Source: Thoreauomyces humboldtii
Lineage: Eukaryota > Chytridiomycota > Chytridiomycetes > Spizellomycetales > Powellomycetaceae
Direction: 5' to 3'
Assembly: GCA_027596035.1 (NCBI GenBank)
Contig: JADGJA010000127.1
Span: forward strand, 1-39,183
DNA: 39,183 nt
Made by a program: the position numbers and the translations under genes. This document shows positions 36,545 to 39,183 of this stretch, piece by piece. The notes beneath the pieces are model-generated. The model did not search any database and had not been told where the DNA came from. It saw nothing but the letters and a program-made list of their open reading frames with translations. Every line of letters begins with the position of its first letter. The stretch's first letter is position 1.

Positions 36545-38240
36545 ATGGCAAGGGCCGTGCGGTTGTTCGGCATCATCGCGGAGCCGACGGCAACCGGCGC
36601 CTACAATGTTTTCGATCTCGAGCTCGAAGACCCCGATACCCCGCTTTCGCAGGTCAAGACGCAGATCGCCGCTCACCTCGGCCTCGATCCGGTCGACCAG
36701 CGATTGAACGTTTATCGTATCGATGAAGACATCACGAATGACGACCCTCGACTTCGTAAAGGAGCAAGTCTTGTCGACCCTATGGCCGTGTTCCAGCTCA
36801 CTCCACTGCCTGACATATCCCAGTCCGTATCGCGTTGGATCCCGGAGATAGGATCGAAAAACGCTCCCCACGTCCTGGTCCAGCCCGTACAACGCGAGAC
36901 CCGCATGTCTCTGGATGACATGCCACTAGCTTACGGCTACGGTGAGTCCCAGGTCGATAGGAGCATCAGCAAAGATGGCAACAGCTTTCTGAATCAGTTG
37001 ATCGTTCATCCTCCCAGAGAACATGCGCGGGGCAACATCGTCATCCAGAGCGAATGTCCCTCTTACTCCTTCCAGTGTCGGCACCCACATCCAATCTTCT
37101 TCGCTGGATCCTCGCATCTTGCCGCCAGCCAACCTCGCACTAAATCTGCGAACTTCCATCATGAAACCGGGAGGGGTGGCTGCATCAGCGTCCTCGGCAG
37201 CCGACTCCGGGAGCCATGCTCCCGATGACCGTTGGGACTCGAACTACAGCAGTTTCATGGAGCATCTCTCGGCCACACCCGGTAGCTTGTCGTATAAGGC
37301 CGCGTCAGGTGCCACGGGATCGCCGGCAATCGCCAAATCCGACGCGCATACAGTCGAGATCAACAAAGCCATCGATTCACCGAACCCGCTCGTGAGCACC
37401 GCCAGGCGTCCTTACAGGCTCATCATCGCGATAAGTGTAGTACTGGCGCTCGGTGTCATCGGTGCGATCGTCGGATATGTCGTGCACAAGAACGCTCAGA
37501 CATCGTCGCAATCGGATCTGGCTGTCACTTCTTTGACGTCGTCGGCGTCTCCCATATCCACGTCCACGAGCAAGACGGTCGCGACGAAGACGGGAGTTCC
37601 GGCTGCCACGGCGACCACGGCGACCACGGTGACTCCTTCCAACCTGAACTACGTTGGCGCGCGAGCCATCTACACGGTTCCCGGCTGTCAGGGTCAGCCG
37701 TCTTCCTGGCGTCTCATTTCTGGCCGCAACGGAAGCTGCTATTCCGACGGCTCCACCACGGGATGCGTGGCCAACAGCGGCGGGAGCGTCAGGTCTACTT
37801 GCACTCCTGGCAATACGTTCGCGAACGCAGTGATCTACGGATTCGGGTATGTTCAGGCTGGCATCCGTGGCCCTCGCTGTCTTTTTGACTCATTCTCCAA
37901 CTTTCCATATTCGACGCACTACAGCGCCATCGTCCGCAACTACGCCGACACAACAGTGAACTGCGGGGGCTTGGAGGCCATCGCCATGCCCATACCCGCC
38001 TCGCTGGGGTGCACCGCTTACATGGATCAGGGCGGAGACACCAGTTCCTGGGAATACAACTCTGAGACGCAAGGACTCAGCGTGTTCGGCCTGGAAGCTC
38101 AGTGCACGGGGACCCCTTGGGTTGTGAACAGTACATGTCAGGTGCACACGTTTGCCGATGGAACAAGCCAGTATGCTGAGTTCTGGCTTTTACAATCTGT
38201 CAGTACTGTCTTTCCGGCCGGTTGGTCATCCCCCAATTAA
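36545..38240 (+). CDS. Membrane protein with Crinkler-header-like N-terminus and Cys-rich ectodomain
   Basis: Exons are 36545-36941 and 37018-38240 (76-nt intron, GTGAGT donor, CTCCCAG acceptor), giving 539 aa. Residues 1-120 resemble the ubiquitin-like header of Crinkler (CRN) proteins: VRLFGIIAEPTATGAYNVFD, then PLSQVKTQIAAHLGLDP, RLNVYRIDEDI, a WIPEIGS segment and the end APHVLVQPV, close to the CRN 'hiHilVqpP' end. A 140-residue disordered linker, one membrane helix (YRLIIAISVVLALGVIGAIV, about 265-290) and a Ser/Thr stalk with a 9-bp coding repeat follow. The C-terminal 200 residues have nine Cys and sequons (NGS, NST). No signal peptide is present, so the header should be cytosolic and the Cys domain outside (inference). 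CRN proteins usually end in nuclease, kinase or other effector domains, not this. I recognise no family for the ectodomain. Borders are sound; function is unknown. Confidence 0.75.
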
Positions 38241-38322
38241 ATTGGATAGCGGTTCGGATAGGTCGCAACTTGAAGCCCTCACTATTTTTACAAGGCTACT
38301 AGATTCTAGTTATAGCTGCACT

Positions 38323-38329
38323 TACTGTA
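38323..38329. promoter_or_regulatory. TACTGTA heptamer 83 bp after the Crinkler-like gene
   Basis: One of nine copies in the window, within CTTACTGTACC, close to the tandem array start. Similar extended copies (TTACTGTACC on one strand) occur at 14374-14383 and 17016-17025. Confidence 0.3.
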
Positions 38330-38334
38330 CCTGT

Positions 38335-38862
38335 TGAAGACGTCAAGACGCTAAAGTAGATGCTATTTATATCTACACTTACTCTTGAAGACACTAAGAC
38401 ACTGAATTTGTGGATGAACTTACTTCTTTGAAGACGCCAATTGCCCCTTAACACATCAAGTTGGATGCTATTCATACACGCATTTACAAAGACGCCAAGA
38501 CACTAAATTACATGCTATACCTGAAGACGCCAAGACGCTGAATTTGTAGCAAAGCTTACCCTTCAAATACGTCAATTATCCCTGAAGATGCTAATTACCT
38601 TTGAAGACGCCAAGACGCCAAGACGCTGAAGTGGCAGAGAAGACGCCAATCACCAATCACCCCTGAAGACGTCAACACACTGAGTTTGTGGCACAGCTTA
38701 CCCTTCAAAGACGCTGAGACGCTGAATTTATGACAAAACTTACCCCTGAGGACGCCAAGACGCTGAATTTGTAGCAGAGTTTACCCCTCAAAGATGCCAA
38801 CTACCCCAGAAGACGCCAAGACACTAAATTTATGACAAAGCTTACCCCCCAAGACGCCATAT
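38335..38862. repeat. Degenerate tandem repeat array, unit about 42 bp with a short 19-bp variant
   Basis: At least a dozen units start with GAAGACGCCAA or a close variant. The full unit runs GAAGACGCCAAGACGCTGAA, then TTTGTAGCAAAGCTTACCCT, about 41-42 bp. Good full units begin at 38522, 38664, 38706, 38748 and 38809. Short units of about 19 bp (for example AAAGATGCCAACTACCCCA) look like full units missing the middle. Unit identity falls toward the 38335 side. No ORF spans it, and there are no unique spacers, so it is not a CRISPR array. Confidence 0.85.
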
Positions 38863-38925
38863 GTGTAGAATGGGCTAGATGAAGTCAAGGTGTTGGAGTT
38901 GAACCAAGCACCCGGCAGGGCGACG

Positions 38926-38983
38926 GTACGTGTAGGGGACGGGGAAAGGGCCCCAGGGGCTTACCCCTAACCCTACTGGTACC
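38926..38983. repeat. GC-rich imperfect inverted repeat with G-quadruplex and telomere-like motif
   Basis: GTAGGGGACGGGG (38932-38944) and CCCCTAACCCTAC (38964-38976) pair at 10 of 13 positions, flanked by GGTAC (38925-38929) and GGTACC (38978-38983). The plus strand has four G runs (GGGG, GGGG, GGG, GGGG) within 38935-38959, enough for a G-quadruplex. CCCCTAACCCTA resembles two telomere units. Confidence 0.55.
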
Positions 38984-39183
38984 GTGCTATAGTACCGACG
39001 CTTCGGGACAAGCCCTGGCAGGTGGTAACTACAAGAAACCTTGGTATGGGTATAACCATATGACAAAATACCCCCAAAGATGTGAGCAGGACGGCGCAGC
39101 TGTGGAAACTGATAGACGAATGTATATGTTGGTGAAGCTTACTCAACTAAGGGGGAGAGAGCCGAGGGGAAAGGAGACTATCT

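Noticed and set aside
38335..38862. CRISPR-like array
   Set aside because: Repeats are head-to-tail, degenerate, of two lengths and without unique spacers, in a fungal genome.

Overview
The window is nuclear DNA of a fungus, most likely a zoosporic (chytrid-type) lineage. The evidence is protein-coding genes cut by many short GT-AG introns (mostly about 50-125 nt), a myosin-motor chitin synthase, PPR and Rieske genes with mitochondrial presequences, and an alpha-tubulin with the flagellate-type K40 loop and EEY tail. No prokaryotic operon, rRNA, convincing tRNA or CRISPR was seen. The lineage call is inference; exon borders below were set by reading-frame continuity, splice signals and family similarity recalled from knowledge, without alignment.

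Layout. 1-6.5 kb: a 1,907-residue class V/VII-type chitin synthase (+). 7-13.3 kb: a mostly mitochondrial block, with a CHCHD5-like twin CX9C protein (-) diverging from a PPR protein (+), then ATP synthase subunit d (-) and alpha-tubulin (-). 14.5-18.5 kb: a PDRG1-like prefoldin-type protein (+), a peroxisomal 3-ketoacyl-CoA thiolase with PTS2 (-) and a FRA10AC1-like spliceosomal protein (-). 18.7-22 kb: an ankyrin/Cys-rich protein (+) and a secreted S28 serine peptidase (-). 22.6-29.4 kb: a SUN-domain SLP1/SUCO-like ER protein (-) diverging from the PIKfyve-complex scaffold VAC14 (+). 30.5-35.9 kb: NAD kinase (+), a putative Tim44/MAIP1-like mitochondrial protein (-) and the Rieske subunit of complex III (+).

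36.5-39.2 kb is unlike the rest. A two-exon gene encodes a Crinkler-header-like (ubiquitin-like) N-terminus, one transmembrane helix and a nine-cysteine ectodomain. It is followed by a degenerate GAAGACGCCAAGACGCTGAA tandem array, then a GC-rich inverted repeat with a G-quadruplex motif and a telomere-like CCCCTAACCCTA. This end looks subtelomeric or otherwise fast-evolving, and it holds the most novel material.

The genes are not one pathway. They are a housekeeping neighbourhood with several mitochondrial functions (CHCHD5-like, PPR, ATP7, MAIP1-like, RIP1), secretory and endomembrane functions (SLP1-like, VAC14, S28 peptidase, chitin synthase), and one lineage-specific membrane protein. A recurrent noncoding heptamer, TACTGTA/TACAGTA (nine copies by eye, none in exons), may be a shared regulatory signal.
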